A stretch of DNA of 64,000 nucleotides from Bacillus tequilensis KCTC 13622 (GTDB lineage: Bacteria > Bacillota > Bacilli > Bacillales > Bacillaceae), in contig NZ_AYTO01000034.1 in NCBI RefSeq assembly GCF_000507145.1, positions 434,001 to 498,000 of the forward strand, read 5' to 3'. The notes beneath the pieces were generated by a model, which did no database searches, had not been told where the DNA came from, and saw only the letters and a program-made list of their open reading frames with translations. A program made the position numbers and the translations under genes. Position 1 is the first letter of the stretch, and each line of letters starts with the position of its first letter. Below are positions 1 through 8,862 of the stretch, one piece after another.

Positions 1-272
1 CATTTGAAGGCAGAGACATTTTGACAAAAGTGAATGAGCTGATCGAAAGCGGCATTGTCGTCGTGATCACAACTCAATGTCTGGAAGAAGGGGAAGACAT
101 GAGCATTTACGAGGTCGGCCGCAGAGTCAACCAAGATTTAATTATCCGATCCAGAAATATGAACACAGAAGCGATTGTGCCAAAATTGATGTGGGCACTC
201 GGCCAGTCTTCGGATCTTCCTGTCGTCAAGAGAATTATGGAAACACCGATCGCTGATGACGTTGTCCTTTAA
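1..272 (+). CDS. ansA: L-asparaginase AnsA, C-terminal part
   Basis: This is the last 90 or so codons of a gene whose start lies before the window; the frame is open from base 3 to the TAA at 270-272. The tail contains [19 protein letters not shown], typical of the C-terminal domain of cytoplasmic type I asparaginases, which hydrolyse L-asparagine to aspartate and ammonia. The gene lies 45 bases before aspartase ansB on the same strand, which is the ansAB operon order of B. subtilis. Together the two enzymes take asparagine to fumarate. The identification rests on this tail plus synteny. Confidence 0.9.
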   Translation, partial: FEGRDILTKVNELIESGIVVVITTQCLEEGEDMSIYEVGRRVNQDLIIRSRNMNTEAIVPKLMWALGQSSDLPVVKRIMETPIADDVVL

Positions 273-317
273 AATATCAGAAACGATGACCAACAAAGAG
301 AAAGTAGGTTAATGATT

Positions 318-1745
318 ATGTTAAACGGCCAAAAAGAATACCGCGTGGAAAAAGACTTCCTCGGAGAAAAACAAATTGAAGCAGATGTTTATTACGGAAT
401 TCAGACGCTCCGTGCTTCTGAAAACTTTCCAATTACGGGATACAAGATCCATGAAGAAATGATTAACGCGCTGGCGATTGTAAAAAAAGCTGCGGCTCTT
501 GCCAACATGGACGTGAAACGGCTGTATGAAGGAATTGGCCAAGCTATCGTACAAGCCGCTGACGAGATTTTGGAAGGCAAATGGCATGATCAGTTTATCG
601 TCGATCCGATTCAGGGCGGTGCCGGAACTTCTATGAACATGAATGCGAATGAGGTTATCGGAAACCGGGCGCTTGAAATCATGGGTCATAAAAAGGGAGA
701 TTACATCCATTTAAGTCCAAACACACATGTGAATATGTCACAGTCGACAAACGATGTGTTCCCGACTGCGATTCATATTTCCACATTGAATCTTTTGGAA
801 AAACTGCTGAAGACAATGGAAGACATGCATAGTGTGTTCCAACAAAAAGCACAGGAATTTGATTCAGTTATCAAAATGGGACGGACACACCTTCAAGACG
901 CTGTTCCGATTCGTCTCGGCCAGGAGTTCGAAGCGTACAGCCGTGTTCTTGAGCGTGATATCAAACGGATCAAACAATCACGCCAGCACCTGTATGAAGT
1001 CAATATGGGCGCAACCGCTGTCGGTACAGGCCTAAACGCAGATCCTGAATATATCAAACAGGTTGTAAAGCACCTTGCAGATATTAGCGGTCTTCCGCTT
1101 GTCGGCGCAGATCATCTTGTTGATGCCACACAAAACACAGATGCCTATACAGAGGTATCAGCAGCATTAAAAGTCTGCATGATGAACATGTCGAAGATCG
1201 CCAACGATCTCCGTTTAATGGCATCAGGCCCGCGCGCCGGACTTGCGGAAATATCTCTGCCTGCCCGCCAGCCGGGATCATCCATTATGCCGGGGAAAGT
1301 CAATCCGGTTATGGCGGAGCTGATCAACCAAATTGCGTTCCAGGTTATTGGAAACGACAATACAATCTGTCTTGCTTCAGAAGCCGGCCAGCTTGAATTG
1401 AACGTTATGGAGCCAGTGCTTGTTTTCAACTTGCTTCAATCCATCAGCATCATGAACAATGGCTTCCGTTCGTTCACTGACAATTGCCTTAAAGGCATTG
1501 AAGCCAACGAAAAACGCTTGAAGCAATACGTGGAAAAAAGCGCAGGCGTAATTACCGCTGTCAATCCGCATCTTGGATATGAAGCGGCTGCACGAATCGC
1601 CCGGGAAGCGATTATGACAGGCCAATCAGTCCGTGATCTTTGCCTGCAGCATGATGTGCTGACAGAAGAAGAGTTGGATATTATTTTGAATCCATTTGAA
1701 ATGACAAAACCTGGGATTGCTGGGAAAGAACTATTAGAAAAATAA
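318..1745 (+). CDS. ansB: Aspartate ammonia-lyase (aspartase) AnsB
   Basis: This 475-residue enzyme deaminates L-aspartate to fumarate and ammonia. It belongs to the fumarase/aspartase superfamily, and the signature GSSIMPGKVNP is present at about residue 318, with TSMNMNANEVI and HPH-type substrate-loop sequences earlier. Two in-frame ATGs lie close together (312 and 318). I chose 318 because the ribosome site AAAGTAGG ends only 3 bases before the first but about 9 before the second. It is the second gene of the ansAB operon and is closed by a strong hairpin terminator. Confidence 0.97.
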   Translation: MLNGQKEYRVEKDFLGEKQIEADVYYGIQTLRASENFPITGYKIHEEMINALAIVKKAAALANMDVKRLYEGIGQAIVQAADEILEGKWHDQFIVDPIQGGAGTSMNMNANEVIGNRALEIMGHKKGDYIHLSPNTHVNMSQSTNDVFPTAIHISTLNLLEKLLKTMEDMHSVFQQKAQEFDSVIKMGRTHLQDAVPIRLGQEFEAYSRVLERDIKRIKQSRQHLYEVNMGATAVGTGLNADPEYIKQVVKHLADISGLPLVGADHLVDATQNTDAYTEVSAALKVCMMNMSKIANDLRLMASGPRAGLAEISLPARQPGSSIMPGKVNPVMAELINQIAFQVIGNDNTICLASEAGQLELNVMEPVLVFNLLQSISIMNNGFRSFTDNCLKGIEANEKRLKQYVEKSAGVITAVNPHLGYEAAARIAREAIMTGQSVRDLCLQHDVLTEEELDIILNPFEMTKPGIAGKELLEK

Positions 1746-1760
1746 AATTTGAACAAAAAT

Positions 1761-1804
1761 ACAGCTTATTCATCTCCGAATAGTCGGGTGAATAAGCTGT
1801 TTAC
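1761..1804 (+). terminator. Rho-independent terminator of ansAB
   Basis: A 12-bp perfect stem ACAGCTTATTCA (1761-1772) pairs with 1789-1800 and is followed by TTTAC. The end of this structure overlaps the -35 of the mleN promoter. Confidence 0.85.
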
Positions 1805-1828
1805 AACATAGGGATGAGAAAGTATAGT
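1800..1828 (+). promoter_or_regulatory. Predicted sigma-A promoter of mleN-mleA
   Basis: TTTACA (1800-1805), a 17-base spacer and TATAGT (1823-1828) match sigma-A consensus at 5 of 6 positions in each box. Transcription would start near 1835. Confidence 0.65.
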
Positions 1829-1848
1829 ATACGTGTTGCACTATTTAT

Positions 1849-1863
1849 TGAAAGCGTTTTAGC
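1849..1863 (+). promoter_or_regulatory. Possible cre (CcpA) site downstream of mleN promoter
   Basis: TGAAAGCGTTTTAGC closely resembles the catabolite-responsive element consensus TGWAANCGNTNWCA, with the usually conserved C near the end replaced. Placed at about +15 to +29 from the predicted start, it could act as a CcpA roadblock so malate-lactate exchange is off on glucose. This is inferred from sequence only. Confidence 0.4.
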
Positions 1864-1887
1864 TTTTTACATGAAGGGGGACTTCTT

Positions 1888-3294
1888 TTGAAGGATGTAA
1901 GATTGCCAACACTATTCGAAATTATTATTGTACTAGGATCATTTTTAGCACTTGTCATGTCGTTTACAGTCTTTTTAGACTTGCCGATACAGCTTGCGCT
2001 CTTCATTTCCTGGTTTATTGCTATGATTCTCGGAATCAGACTCGGTTATTCTTATAAAGATATGCAAAATGCGATTCTGTATGGAATATCAAATGGGCTT
2101 GAAGCCGTTCTGATTCTCGTTTCAGTCGGGGCGCTCATTGGGACATGGATCGCCGGAGGCGTTGTGCCGACACTGATTTATTACGGATTAGAATTTATTC
2201 ACCCTAGTATCTTTTTACTGGCAACATTGATTATTTGTTCTATTATGTCTGTGGCAACAGGAACGTCATGGGGAACAGTCGGAACTGCCGGCATCGCCAT
2301 GATCGCAATTGGAGAAGGTTTAGGTATCCCGCTTCCTCTCGTAGCAGGAGCTATTCTTTCAGGCGCTTATTTCGGGGACAAGCTTTCTCCTTTGTCTGAC
2401 AGTACAGTTCTGGCTTCCTCACTATCCAAAGTCGATGTATTAGACCACGTGAGAGCAATGCTTTATTTATCAATACCTGCATATGTGATTACGGCCATTT
2501 TATTTACTATTACCGGCTTTATGTATGGCGGAAAAAATATTGATCTTGATAAAGTTGAATTCTTAAAATCTTCTTTGCAAAATACGTTTGACATCCATAT
2601 TTGGATGCTGATCCCGGCTGTAGTGGTCATTGTCTTATTGGCGATGAGAAAGCCGTCTATGCCGGTTATCGTGATCGGTGCTTTACTCGGCGCAATCTGG
2701 GCTGCTGTTTTCCAAGGCATGAATATTGCGGATGCGATTGCTACAGCGTACAATGGATTTTCTATTAAAACAGATGTTGAATTTTTGAATGGCCTGTTAA
2801 ACCGCGGCGGGATTGTCGGAATGCTCAGTTCCCTTGTCGTGATTATCTTTGGTCTTGGTTTTGGCGGTTTGCTTGAGAAACTCGGCGTGCTGAAAGTCAT
2901 CGTCTCACTATTTGAAAAGAAATTAACATCTGCCGGCAATGTCACTTTATCTACGCTGATTGTAGCGTTTTTAGCAAACATCTTCGGCTGCGCGATGTAT
3001 GTATCTCTTATTTTGACTCCGAAAATTATGGAAGACAGCTATGATCGCCTGCATCTGGACCGAAGAGTGCTATCACGTAACTCGGAGGTCGGGGGAACAT
3101 TAACTTCAGGTATGGTTCCTTGGTCTGATAACGGGATTTACATGGCGGGAATCCTCGGGGTTTCTACCTTCTCTTATTTGCCGTTTATGTGGCTTAGTTT
3201 TGTTGCAATAGGTCTTGCCATTATCTATGGTTATACAGGAAAGTGTATATGGTACACGAAAAACAATACAGTCAAAGCCGAAAAACTAGGCTAA
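1888..3294 (+). CDS. mleN: Malate-2H+/Na+-lactate antiporter MleN
   Basis: A 468-residue polytopic membrane protein of the NhaC antiporter family, with around a dozen hydrophobic segments. The conserved patch with GTSWGTVGTAG and GAYFGDKLSPLSDSTVL (about residues 129-175) is characteristic of NhaC members. In B. subtilis this protein exchanges extracellular malate and protons for intracellular sodium and lactate, saving proton-motive force at low malate. Translation starts at TTG 1888 behind AAGGGGGA. The gene lies 17 bases upstream of malic enzyme mleA, so uptake and decarboxylation of malate are co-expressed. Confidence 0.95.
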   Translation: MKDVRLPTLFEIIIVLGSFLALVMSFTVFLDLPIQLALFISWFIAMILGIRLGYSYKDMQNAILYGISNGLEAVLILVSVGALIGTWIAGGVVPTLIYYGLEFIHPSIFLLATLIICSIMSVATGTSWGTVGTAGIAMIAIGEGLGIPLPLVAGAILSGAYFGDKLSPLSDSTVLASSLSKVDVLDHVRAMLYLSIPAYVITAILFTITGFMYGGKNIDLDKVEFLKSSLQNTFDIHIWMLIPAVVVIVLLAMRKPSMPVIVIGALLGAIWAAVFQGMNIADAIATAYNGFSIKTDVEFLNGLLNRGGIVGMLSSLVVIIFGLGFGGLLEKLGVLKVIVSLFEKKLTSAGNVTLSTLIVAFLANIFGCAMYVSLILTPKIMEDSYDRLHLDRRVLSRNSEVGGTLTSGMVPWSDNGIYMAGILGVSTFSYLPFMWLSFVAIGLAIIYGYTGKCIWYTKNNTVKAEKLG

Positions 3295-3311
3295 TAGGGG
3301 AGGGTCACTGA

Positions 3312-4631
3312 ATGATAGCGAAACACATGATTCGGACACTGATGATCGAAACGCCGTCGGTTCCCGGAAATCTTGGAAGGGTTGCTACGGCAATCGGTCT
3401 TCTGGGCGGGGATATTGGTGAAGTGGAGACGGTAAAAGTCGGCCCCAATTACACAATGCGGAATATTACCGTTCAAGTGGAGAATGAAGAACAGCTTCAG
3501 GAAGTGATCACGGCCGTACAGGATCTTGGAGAAGGGATCAGGCTTCACACCGTATCCGATGAAGTCCTGTCCGCACATGAAGGCGGAAAAATCCAAATGA
3601 AAAGCAAAATGCCGATCCACTCGCTTGCAGAGCTTGGGCGTGTCTATACACCAGGTGTTGCAGACGTATGCAGGCTGATCGAAAAAGAACCAGAAAAAGC
3701 GTCTATTTATACAACGATCAGCAATTCTGTTGCGATTGTAACGGATGGAACGGCAATTCTCGGTCTTGGGAATATCGGCTCCGTGGCAGGCATGCCTGTC
3801 ATGGAAGGAAAGGCTGCTCTGTTTGATCAGCTGGCGGGTATCAGCGGCATTCCGATATTGCTTGATACGAGTGATCCTGAAGAAATCATCAAAACGGTAA
3901 AGCATATTTCTCCGGGTTTTAACGGCATCCTGCTTGAAGATATCGGCTCGCCGCATTGCTTCGAAATCGAAGACCGCCTAAAAGAGGAGCTGAACATCCC
4001 TGTTATGCACGATGATCAGCATGGTACTGCTGTTGTGACGCTGGCAGCTGCGATCTCGGCATGCAAGAGTGCGGGGGTTGATCTGAAGGAAGCGAAAGTG
4101 GGGCAAATCGGTTTGGGCGCAGCAGGTGTTGCTATTTGCCGGATGTTTATGGCCTACGGTGTGAAAGCTGTGTACGGAACAGACAAATCAGAGGCAGCCA
4201 TGGACCGTCTTGAACAATACGGCGGACAGGCAGTAGCCAGCATCGAGGAGCTCATGGAATCTTGTGACATTGTCATTGCCACAACGGGCGTTCCAGGTTT
4301 AATTAAACCGGCGTTTGTACGTTCCGGCCATGTGATTTTGGCTTTATCGAATCCGAAGCCTGAAATCGAGCCGGAGGCTGCGCTGCAGGCCGGCGCAGCA
4401 TATGCAGCTGACGGACGTTCTGTTAATAATGTGCTTGGCTTCCCGGGTATTTTCAGAGGAGCGCTCAACGCAAAAAGCAAGGAGATCAATCATGATATGC
4501 TTGTCGCAGCAGCTGAGGCTATCGCAGCCTGTACAAAACAAGGCGATGTAGTTCCTCAGCCGCTTGATTCGAAAGTTCATCATGAGGTAGCAGCTGCGGT
4601 CGAGCACGCGGCTCTTAATCCAGTGAAATAA
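3312..4631 (+). CDS. mleA: NAD-dependent malic enzyme MleA
   Basis: A 439-residue oxidative decarboxylase converting malate to pyruvate. An ACT-type domain occupies roughly residues 5-85, an arrangement typical of the short Bacillus malic enzymes. The catalytic domain follows, with [37 protein letters not shown] and the dinucleotide-binding motif [13 protein letters not shown] at about residue 256. The ribosome site GGGGAGGGTCACTGA fits the ATG. It forms a unit with mleN that imports and then oxidises malate. Cofactor preference (NAD) is taken from knowledge of the B. subtilis enzyme, not visible directly. Confidence 0.95.
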   Translation: MIAKHMIRTLMIETPSVPGNLGRVATAIGLLGGDIGEVETVKVGPNYTMRNITVQVENEEQLQEVITAVQDLGEGIRLHTVSDEVLSAHEGGKIQMKSKMPIHSLAELGRVYTPGVADVCRLIEKEPEKASIYTTISNSVAIVTDGTAILGLGNIGSVAGMPVMEGKAALFDQLAGISGIPILLDTSDPEEIIKTVKHISPGFNGILLEDIGSPHCFEIEDRLKEELNIPVMHDDQHGTAVVTLAAAISACKSAGVDLKEAKVGQIGLGAAGVAICRMFMAYGVKAVYGTDKSEAAMDRLEQYGGQAVASIEELMESCDIVIATTGVPGLIKPAFVRSGHVILALSNPKPEIEPEAALQAGAAYAADGRSVNNVLGFPGIFRGALNAKSKEINHDMLVAAAEAIAACTKQGDVVPQPLDSKVHHEVAAAVEHAALNPVK

Positions 4632-4642
4632 ATCTGCGTAAA

Positions 4643-4677
4643 AACAGCACCTGACATAAACAGGTGCTGTTTTTTCT
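4643..4677 (+). terminator. Rho-independent terminator of mleNA
   Basis: AACAGCACCTG pairs with CAGGTGCTGTT across an ACATAAA loop and is followed by six T residues. Confidence 0.9.
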
Positions 4678-4697
4678 CATCGTATGATGATTTTTGC

Positions 4698-4703
4698 TAT
4701 AAT
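4698..4703 (+). promoter_or_regulatory. Extended -10 element for yqkK
   Basis: TGCTATAAT gives an exact TATAAT preceded by the TGn extension; no good -35 is visible at 17 bases. It lies 30 bases before the yqkK start. Confidence 0.5.
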
Positions 4704-4733
4704 GGCTGTGAATCATTAAAGGGAGTGATCAGC

Positions 4734-4949
4734 ATGGCGAAGAGCCGAGCGAAAAAGAAGCGGGAACATCTGTTGAGAAACGGCGGGCGTGACGTTTTAT
4801 TATCAAGAGGAAGTTCACCATCTTTCAGCACACATGAAAGAAAGACAAAAAGCAAAAAAGAGATTTTGAATAAAAGAAATGGTAAGAATCCTTATGATCA
4901 TACGGCATTTGATGATAAGGATTTTTTTGTGCCCGCAAAAGCCGCCTAG
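4734..4949 (+). CDS. yqkK: Small basic protein YqkK
   Basis: A 71-residue, lysine- and arginine-rich soluble protein without signal peptide or membrane segment; its function is unknown. The ATG at 4734 is preferred over the in-frame GTG at 4725 because the ribosome site AAAGGGAGTG overlaps the latter and sits about 8 bases before the former. It is monocistronic between mleA and spoIIM. The start MAKSRAKKKREHLLRNGGRD resembles small nucleic-acid or ribosome-associated basic proteins, but this is only compositional. Confidence 0.85.
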   Translation: MAKSRAKKKREHLLRNGGRDVLLSRGSSPSFSTHERKTKSKKEILNKRNGKNPYDHTAFDDKDFFVPAKAA

Positions 4950-4980
4950 TATCTTTCTCTATCGTTTCTTTTTGAAAAAG

Positions 4981-5009
4981 GGCATGTTTTTCCGTTTCTT
5001 TCATACAAT
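4981..5009 (+). promoter_or_regulatory. Predicted sigma-E promoter of spoIIM
   Basis: CATACAAT (5002-5009) is an exact sigma-E -10 core, with GCATGTTT about 14 bases upstream resembling the -35. SpoIIM is known to be a mother-cell sigma-E product. Confidence 0.65.
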
Positions 5010-5049
5010 CTATTAAATCAAATCACTAGATCGTGCGGGAGGAAACGGT

Positions 5050-5694
5050 ATGCGAAAAATCTCTTATAAGGACATGTTTCTCGGACATGTCAAAGATCAT
5101 CTCTCTCTTTATATATTTGTCTCAGTGCTGTTTTTCATGGGTGTCATCTTTGGGGCGATTATTGTCAACAGCATGACCATCAGCCAGAAAGAAGATTTAT
5201 ATTACTACTTAAGCCGATTTTTCGGACAGCTTTCGGATGGAAAACAAGCAAGTGCATCTGATATGTTTGGGCAAAGCATCTTCCATAACGCAAAATATTT
5301 AGGGCTGATGTGGATATTGGGCATTTCCGTCATCGGGATGCCGATTATTTTTATCATGATCTTTCTGAAAGGCATCGTCGTCGGCTTTACTGTCGGGTTC
5401 CTTGTCAATCAGATGGGCATCAGCGGTTTTTTCTTATCCTTTGTCTCCGTTTTGCCGCAAAATGTGCTGCTGATTCCGGCATATCTCATTATGGGTACGT
5501 GTGCGATCGCATTTTCTTTAAAACTAATCAGGCAGCTGTTCGTGAAACGCAGCCTGCATGACGCGCCGATTCAGTGGTTCGGGCGGTATGCTTTCGTGCT
5601 TCTGGTCATCCTGTTTTTAGCGCTGATCTCCTCTCTTTTTGAAGCATATTTATCTCCGGCTTTAATGGAAAAGCTTACATCGAGACTTTTTTAA
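5050..5694 (+). CDS. spoIIM: Stage II sporulation protein M
   Basis: A 214-residue integral membrane protein with about five hydrophobic segments (near 20-42, 85-105, 110-130, 140-160 and 175-200), matching the SpoIIM/DUF95 family. In the mother cell it forms the DMP complex with SpoIID and SpoIIP, which degrades septal peptidoglycan and drives engulfment of the forespore. The start follows GGGAGGAAACGGT, and a sigma-E type promoter lies about 40 bases upstream. It is a single gene between yqkK and fur. Confidence 0.95.
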   Translation: MRKISYKDMFLGHVKDHLSLYIFVSVLFFMGVIFGAIIVNSMTISQKEDLYYYLSRFFGQLSDGKQASASDMFGQSIFHNAKYLGLMWILGISVIGMPIIFIMIFLKGIVVGFTVGFLVNQMGISGFFLSFVSVLPQNVLLIPAYLIMGTCAIAFSLKLIRQLFVKRSLHDAPIQWFGRYAFVLLVILFLALISSLFEAYLSPALMEKLTSRLF

Positions 5695-5730
5695 AATCAT
5701 TATTAAAAGGAAATCGTTTTATTTATCAGT

Positions 5731-5745
5731 TTATAATAATTATAG
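5731..5745 (+). promoter_or_regulatory. PerR box upstream of fur
   Basis: TTATAATAATTATAG matches the PerR operator TTATAATNATTATAA at 14 of 15 positions and abuts the fur -35 at 5746. Repression of fur by PerR is established in B. subtilis. Confidence 0.8.
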
Positions 5746-5774
5746 TTGGAACTATGCGCGTATTTTGTTATAAT
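5746..5774 (+). promoter_or_regulatory. Sigma-A promoter of fur
   Basis: TTGGAA (5746-5751), 17-base spacer, TATAAT (5769-5774). It immediately follows the PerR box. Confidence 0.75.
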
Positions 5775-5806
5775 GAGTCATGGAATGCGGCGTAGGAGGG
5801 AAAGAC

Positions 5807-6256
5807 ATGGAAAACCGTATCGATCGAATTAAGAAACAGCTGCACTCATCCAGCTACAAACTTACGCCTCAGCGTGAAGCGACAGTAAGAGTGCTGCTTG
5901 AAAACGAAGAAGACCATTTAAGCGCAGAAGATGTATACCTCCTCGTAAAAGAGAAATCTCCTGAGATCGGTCTCGCTACAGTATACCGTACGCTTGAATT
6001 ATTAACTGAATTAAAAGTCGTTGATAAAATTAACTTTGGAGACGGCGTGTCCCGTTACGACCTTCGGAAAGAGGGCGCAGCTCACTTTCATCACCACTTG
6101 GTGTGCATGGAGTGCGGAGCCGTTGATGAAATTGAAGAAGATTTGCTTGAAGACGTGGAAGAAATCATTGAACGTGATTGGAAATTTAAGATTAAAGATC
6201 ATAGATTGACATTTCACGGCATTTGCCACCGCTGTAACGGAAAAGAAACTGAATAG
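5807..6256 (+). CDS. fur: Ferric uptake regulator Fur
   Basis: A 149-residue metal-dependent repressor. The N-terminal winged helix (about 1-85) includes KLTPQREATVRVLL and GLATVYRTLELL. The C-terminal dimerisation domain carries the histidine-rich metal site HFHHHLVCMECG and a second pair of cysteines in CHRC, which together form the structural zinc site. With Fe2+ it represses siderophore and iron-uptake genes. I start at ATG 5807 behind TAGGAGGG; the longer frame from 5780 has no ribosome site. The PerR box upstream links iron regulation to peroxide stress. Confidence 0.97.
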   Translation: MENRIDRIKKQLHSSSYKLTPQREATVRVLLENEEDHLSAEDVYLLVKEKSPEIGLATVYRTLELLTELKVVDKINFGDGVSRYDLRKEGAAHFHHHLVCMECGAVDEIEEDLLEDVEEIIERDWKFKIKDHRLTFHGICHRCNGKETE

Positions 6257-6271
6257 ACGGTGCCGAGCGCG

Positions 6272-6301
6272 AACCTTTTCTCATGGGGAAAGGGTTTTTT
6301 G
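6272..6301 (+). terminator. Rho-independent terminator of fur
   Basis: AACCTTTTC pairs with GGAAAGGGTT (some G-T pairs) followed by six T residues. Confidence 0.75.
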
Positions 6302-6380
6302 CTGTTTCTATGTATAAAACCTTTCTGATTTGGCATATGGTTTAAATAACTGGAACCATAGGGAAAGGATCGATTAGGAC

Positions 6381-6608
6381 ATGGGAAGATTCCTAAAAAC
6401 AGCTCTTGATGCATTGAAAGTTTTCATCCTGTTTACCGGTTTTACCGCTTTGTTCTATTATGCTATGATATGGGTGAATCAAGAGTATGAAAACTATCAT
6501 CGGTACGATAAACCGGAAGGCTCCGCTGTAAAAGTTGTTGAAATGGACCAGAATGAAAAAGGCGGATGGTTCGACCGGTTAATCTTTTTTTACCAAAACG
6601 GGGAGTAG
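6381..6608 (+). CDS. yqzK: Small membrane protein YqzK
   Basis: A 75-residue protein with one transmembrane segment (about 12-32) and a short charged C-terminal region; it belongs to a conserved Bacillus family (DUF4227) of unknown function. The ribosome site GATTAGGAC fits the ATG. The stop codon lies 7 bases before the xerD start, so the two are probably translated from one message. Repeated linkage with xerD in bacilli is known, but no role follows from it. Confidence 0.85.
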   Translation: MGRFLKTALDALKVFILFTGFTALFYYAMIWVNQEYENYHRYDKPEGSAVKVVEMDQNEKGGWFDRLIFFYQNGE

Positions 6609-6615
6609 ATCAAGA

Positions 6616-7506
6616 GTGAAAGATCAAATAAAGGATTTCATCCACTACGTTGTTGTAGAGAGAGGGCTTTCCCAAAACACGGTGGTATCCTATGAACGTG
6701 ACTTGAAAAGCTATTCTCTCTATTTAACAGAAACCCTTCACGTTACGAATTGGAATCACGTAACTCGCATACATATAATCCAATATTTAAAGCACTTGAA
6801 GGACTCTGGGAAATCCGGCAAAACATCAGCGCGGCATTTGGCATCCATTCGCTCTTTTCACCAATTTCTCCTCAGGGAAAAAATAACGGACAAGGACCCT
6901 TCTGTTCATATCGAAACACAAAAAACTGAACGGGCGCTTCCGAAGGTGCTCGCACTCAATGAGGTCGAGCGATTATTGGACACGCCTAAACTGACAAGCC
7001 CTTTTGGCTATCGGGATAAAGCGATGCTGGAGCTGCTTTATGCGACAGGCATACGAGTCAGTGAAATGATTGAATTGACAACAGCTGATGTTCATTTGTC
7101 CATGGGTTTTGTCCGCTGCTTCGGGAAAGGAAGAAAAGAACGGATTGTGCCAATCGGTGAAGCCGCCGCTTCCGCCATTGAAGAATATATCACAAAAGCC
7201 AGGGGGAAACTGCTGAAGAATAATGTGTCTGACGCTCTCTTTTTAAATCATCACGGCAAACAGATCAGCCGTCAGGGTTTTTGGAAGAACCTGAAGAAAA
7301 TTGCGCTGGAAGCCGGGATCAAAAAAGAGCTGACCCCGCATACGCTCAGGCATTCCTTTGCAACTCATCTGCTTGAGAATGGGGCGGATTTAAGAGCGGT
7401 GCAGGAAATGCTCGGTCATGCGGATATATCCACAACGCAAATCTATACGCATGTGACGAAAACAAGGCTGAAGGATGTGTACAAGCAGTTTCATCCGCGG
7501 GCCTAG
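6616..7506 (+). CDS. xerD: Site-specific tyrosine recombinase XerD (RipX)
   Basis: A 296-residue chromosome dimer resolution recombinase that acts with CodV (XerC) at the dif site near the terminus. The N-terminal SAM-like core-binding domain spans about 1-95 and the catalytic domain about 105-290. All catalytic residues are present: R147, K171, H242, R245, H268 and the nucleophile Y277 in TQIYTHV. Translation begins at GTG 6616 after GGGGAGTAGATC. Length and residues match housekeeping XerD rather than a phage integrase, and no element boundaries surround it. Confidence 0.96.
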   Translation: MKDQIKDFIHYVVVERGLSQNTVVSYERDLKSYSLYLTETLHVTNWNHVTRIHIIQYLKHLKDSGKSGKTSARHLASIRSFHQFLLREKITDKDPSVHIETQKTERALPKVLALNEVERLLDTPKLTSPFGYRDKAMLELLYATGIRVSEMIELTTADVHLSMGFVRCFGKGRKERIVPIGEAAASAIEEYITKARGKLLKNNVSDALFLNHHGKQISRQGFWKNLKKIALEAGIKKELTPHTLRHSFATHLLENGADLRAVQEMLGHADISTTQIYTHVTKTRLKDVYKQFHPRA

Positions 7507-7529
7507 CCGCAGGGGGTGCGGCTTTTTTG
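7505..7529 (+). terminator. Rho-independent terminator of xerD
   Basis: AGCCGCA pairs with TGCGGCT across GGGG, followed by T6; the stem begins within the xerD stop codon. Confidence 0.85.
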
Positions 7530-7605
7530 TTTAGAAAGGCAGAAAATAATGAAGTTTCTCATTATTTCCAAATGCATTGTCAACGGGAATGAAAACGATT
7601 TATAC

Positions 7606-7635
7606 TTGAGTTGTCAGACCTCTTAGCGATACAAT
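7606..7635 (+). promoter_or_regulatory. Possible sigma-A promoter of drm-punA
   Basis: TTGAGT (7606-7611) and TACAAT (7630-7635) are separated by 18 bases, 30 bases before the drm start. Confidence 0.5.
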
Positions 7636-7665
7636 AGACGTATAGAAAAAAAGGAGGCTTTCAAG

Positions 7666-8850
7666 ATGCCTGCATACAAATATAATCGTGTGTTTTTAAT
7701 TGTAATGGATTCAGTCGGAATCGGCGAAGCGCCGGATGCCGCTGACTTTAATGACGAAGGCGCTAATACGCTCGGACATATAGCCGAGCATATGAATGGA
7801 TTACATATGCCGAATATGGCAAAACTCGGCCTTGGTCTCATCGAGGATATTAAAGGTGTAGAAAAAACGGAACAACCGCTTGCATATTATGGGAAAATGC
7901 AAGAGGCGTCAAACGGCAAAGATACAATGACCGGCCATTGGGAAATCATGGGCTTATACATTGATAAACCGTTTAAAGTGTTTCCAGAGGGTTTTCCTGA
8001 TGAATTGCTTCAGGAACTGGAAAAGAGATCCGGACGCAAAATTATCGGAAACAAGCCGGCTTCCGGCACAGCGATCTTGGACGAGCTTGGCCAAGAGCAC
8101 ATGGAGACGGGAGCTTTAATTGTATACACATCTGCTGACTCTGTGCTGCAAATTGCCGCTCACGAAGAGGTTGTGCCGCTTGAGGAGCTGTACCGTATTT
8201 GTGAAACGGCGAGAGAGCTGACGCTTGATCCGAAATATATGGTTGGCCGCATTATCGCACGGCCGTTCGTCGGAGAGCCGGGACAATTCAAACGGACGCC
8301 AAACCGCCATGATTATGCGCTGAAGCCGTTTGACCGAACTGTCATGAATGAATTGAAAGACAGCGGCTTAGATGTGATCTCAATCGGTAAGATCTCTGAT
8401 ATTTACGACGGAGAAGGCATTACTTCTTCACGGAGGACGGTTTCCAATATGGACGGAATGGACAAGGTGATTGATACGCTGGGTGAAGACTTTACGGGTT
8501 TGAGCTTTGCGAACCTTGTTGATTTTGACGCTTTATTCGGACACCGCCGTGACCCGGAAGGCTACGGACGCGCGCTTGAAGAATTCGATGCGCGGCTTCC
8601 GGAAGTATTTGAGAAAATGAAAGAAGACGATCTGTTACTCATTACAGCCGACCACGGCAATGATCCGATTCATCATGGAACCGACCATACACGCGAGTAC
8701 GTGCCGATCCTCGCTTACAGCAAAAAACATAAGAAAGCGCAAATGCTGCCGCTTGCAGATACATTTGCCGATATCGGCGCAACAATCGCTGATAATTTCC
8801 AGACGAATCAACCGAAATACGGGAAAAGCTTTTTATCTTTATTACAATAG
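7666..8850 (+). CDS. drm: Phosphopentomutase Drm (DeoB)
   Basis: A 394-residue manganese enzyme of the alkaline-phosphatase superfamily that interconverts (deoxy)ribose 1-phosphate and 5-phosphate. Visible motifs are [12 protein letters not shown] with a metal-binding aspartate near the N terminus, [13 protein letters not shown] around the phosphorylatable threonine (about residue 87), and C-terminal metal ligands in ITADHGNDP and DHTREYVP. It starts at ATG 7666 behind AAGGAGGC. The purine nucleoside phosphorylase punA follows 12 bases later, so the operon converts purine nucleosides to bases and usable pentose phosphate. Confidence 0.97.
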   Translation: MPAYKYNRVFLIVMDSVGIGEAPDAADFNDEGANTLGHIAEHMNGLHMPNMAKLGLGLIEDIKGVEKTEQPLAYYGKMQEASNGKDTMTGHWEIMGLYIDKPFKVFPEGFPDELLQELEKRSGRKIIGNKPASGTAILDELGQEHMETGALIVYTSADSVLQIAAHEEVVPLEELYRICETARELTLDPKYMVGRIIARPFVGEPGQFKRTPNRHDYALKPFDRTVMNELKDSGLDVISIGKISDIYDGEGITSSRRTVSNMDGMDKVIDTLGEDFTGLSFANLVDFDALFGHRRDPEGYGRALEEFDARLPEVFEKMKEDDLLLITADHGNDPIHHGTDHTREYVPILAYSKKHKKAQMLPLADTFADIGATIADNFQTNQPKYGKSFLSLLQ

Positions 8851-8862
8851 GGGGACTGTTTC

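Noticed and set aside
2463-2981. 172-codon minus-strand frame opposite mleN
   Set aside because: Antisense shadow in a membrane-protein gene; low-complexity Ser/Thr/Ile composition and no ribosome site.
3291-3956. 221-codon minus-strand frame opposite mleA
   Set aside because: Shadow of a conserved gene; arginine/cysteine-rich with no domain pattern or start signal.
6616-7506. Tyrosine recombinase as sign of a prophage or integrative element
   Set aside because: Length, catalytic residues and neighbours are those of housekeeping XerD; no attachment repeats, excisionase or phage genes nearby.
7589-7603. cre-like site ATGAAAACGATTTAT before drm
   Set aside because: One half of the palindrome is poor and it sits upstream of the -35, a bad position for repression.
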